Positions 63,595 through 64,000 of a stretch of 64,000 nt of DNA are shown in pieces. Each line of letters begins with the position of its first letter. Position 1 is the first letter of the stretch. The stretch comes from Candidatus Nitrosocosmicus oleophilus (GTDB taxonomy: Archaea; Thermoproteota; Nitrososphaeria; Nitrososphaerales; Nitrososphaeraceae). The stretch covers positions 1,860,001 to 1,924,000 of the forward strand of contig NZ_CP012850.1 of the NCBI RefSeq assembly GCF_000802205.1. Direction: 5' to 3'. The translations under genes and the position numbers were made by a program. Under the pieces are notes generated by a model. It saw nothing but the letters and a program-made list of their open reading frames with translations. It did no database searches and was not told the DNA's origin.

Positions 63595-64000
63595 ATTAAG
63601 ATTAATTTTACTACGATTATATTTTATTTAATTTTGTTTATATCTGTGGGTGCCTTCTCAGCCACCTCTAATCATAAATCAGTCAATGCATTATCTTCTC
63701 CTTCATTTGAATTGCAGGAAATGATAAACGAAAATCATGATTGGTTTCAAACTTATGGTAATAGCGATCTTAATTTAAAAAACAACTACACCGACATATT
63801 AGCTGTAAATTATCTTAGCGACGGTGAAACCCTAAATGCCACTCTTTGGTTGAACGCCGGCATTAGTAATTATACGGACTTTAGCTACAAAAAACCCCTT
63901 AACAAAGTGAGTTATGGAATGCTTATAGATGCTGATTCTAATTCCGAGACAGGATATAGAGGGGCAGATTATGATTTCTATGTGGAATTAACGGGTGGTC
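63595..64000 (+). CDS. exported protein, truncated at right edge
   Basis: The frame continues past the window. The visible part has a signal-peptide-like segment (KINFTTIIFYLILFISVGAFS), then a polar globular start (SFELQEMINENHDWFQTYGN...) and a D-x-D-x-N stretch in YGMLIDADSNSETGYRGADYDFYVEL, which looks like a calcium-binding loop. The frame has no ATG before 63721. An ATT at 63595 would start the signal peptide directly and lies about 25 nt after CTTATTTAGG, a TATA-like box. A TTG at 63634 would cut the signal peptide in half. A frameshift from an ATG frame at 63546 is the alternative. Confidence 0.55.
   Translation, partial: MKINFTTIIFYLILFISVGAFSATSNHKSVNALSSPSFELQEMINENHDWFQTYGNSDLNLKNNYTDILAVNYLSDGETLNATLWLNAGISNYTDFSYKKPLNKVSYGMLIDADSNSETGYRGADYDFYVELTGG

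Overview
The window looks like chromosome of an ammonia-oxidising archaeon (class Nitrososphaeria, formerly Thaumarchaeota), most like the soil Nitrososphaera/Nitrosocosmicus group. This is inferred from several things: low-GC DNA; archaeal TATA boxes about 25 nt before many start codons, with little or no leader; many TTG and GTG starts; a single-domain parvulin of the CsPinA type; MEDS-domain sensors; secreted cupredoxin and multicopper oxidase; and a large set of exported or membrane proteins without recognisable homology. No rRNA, CRISPR array or replication origin was seen. Ammonia monooxygenase and core carbon genes are absent, so this is an accessory, surface- and stress-oriented part of the chromosome with low coding density and long gene-free gaps.

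1-8881: after a truncated exported protein and a small unknown gene comes tRNA-Ala(GGC). Its last 18 bases plus 2 bp are repeated exactly at 8862-8881, so 1098-8881 reads as an element integrated into the tRNA gene. It carries an MFS transporter, an HdeD-like membrane protein, a two-domain SnoaL/NTF2 pseudogene with several lesions, and a promoter-sORF-multicopper oxidase-Cys protein operon. No integrase is visible.

9160-13306: a two-gene MEDS sensor / receiver-MEDS operon, followed by a complete IS903-type insertion sequence with 18-bp inverted ends and an 8-bp target duplication.

13307-24488: two patatin-like lipases, a cupredoxin, a second MFS transporter, a CPA1 Na+/H+ antiporter, a membrane protein and a SnoaL-like protein, nearly all on the minus strand.

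24489-38539: a DUF308/HdeD membrane domain fused to a GH5 endoglycoceramidase-like hydrolase, HdeD and DUF1622 membrane proteins, a poly-Q SHOCT protein, exported small proteins, a ParB-like protein, a zinc-ribbon protein with about 15 near-identical TPRs, and a CDF metal transporter.

39097-50475: PsbP-like and other exported proteins, a YwgA/Panacea-like protein, and a twice-repeated arrangement of a winged-helix membrane protein (minus) divergent from an exported Gln/Asn-rich repeat protein (plus). This duplicated pair is the best candidate for an undescribed system.

50476-64000: an EmrB/QacA-type transporter, an HtrA-like protease whose conserved N-terminus has no standard start codon, nitroreductase, SDR, parvulin, a decayed Cas4/RecB-type nuclease, a GNAT/small-protein overlapping pair that resembles a toxin-antitoxin module, a PPOX-fold flavoprotein, a disulfide oxidoreductase, and a truncated exported protein at the right edge.
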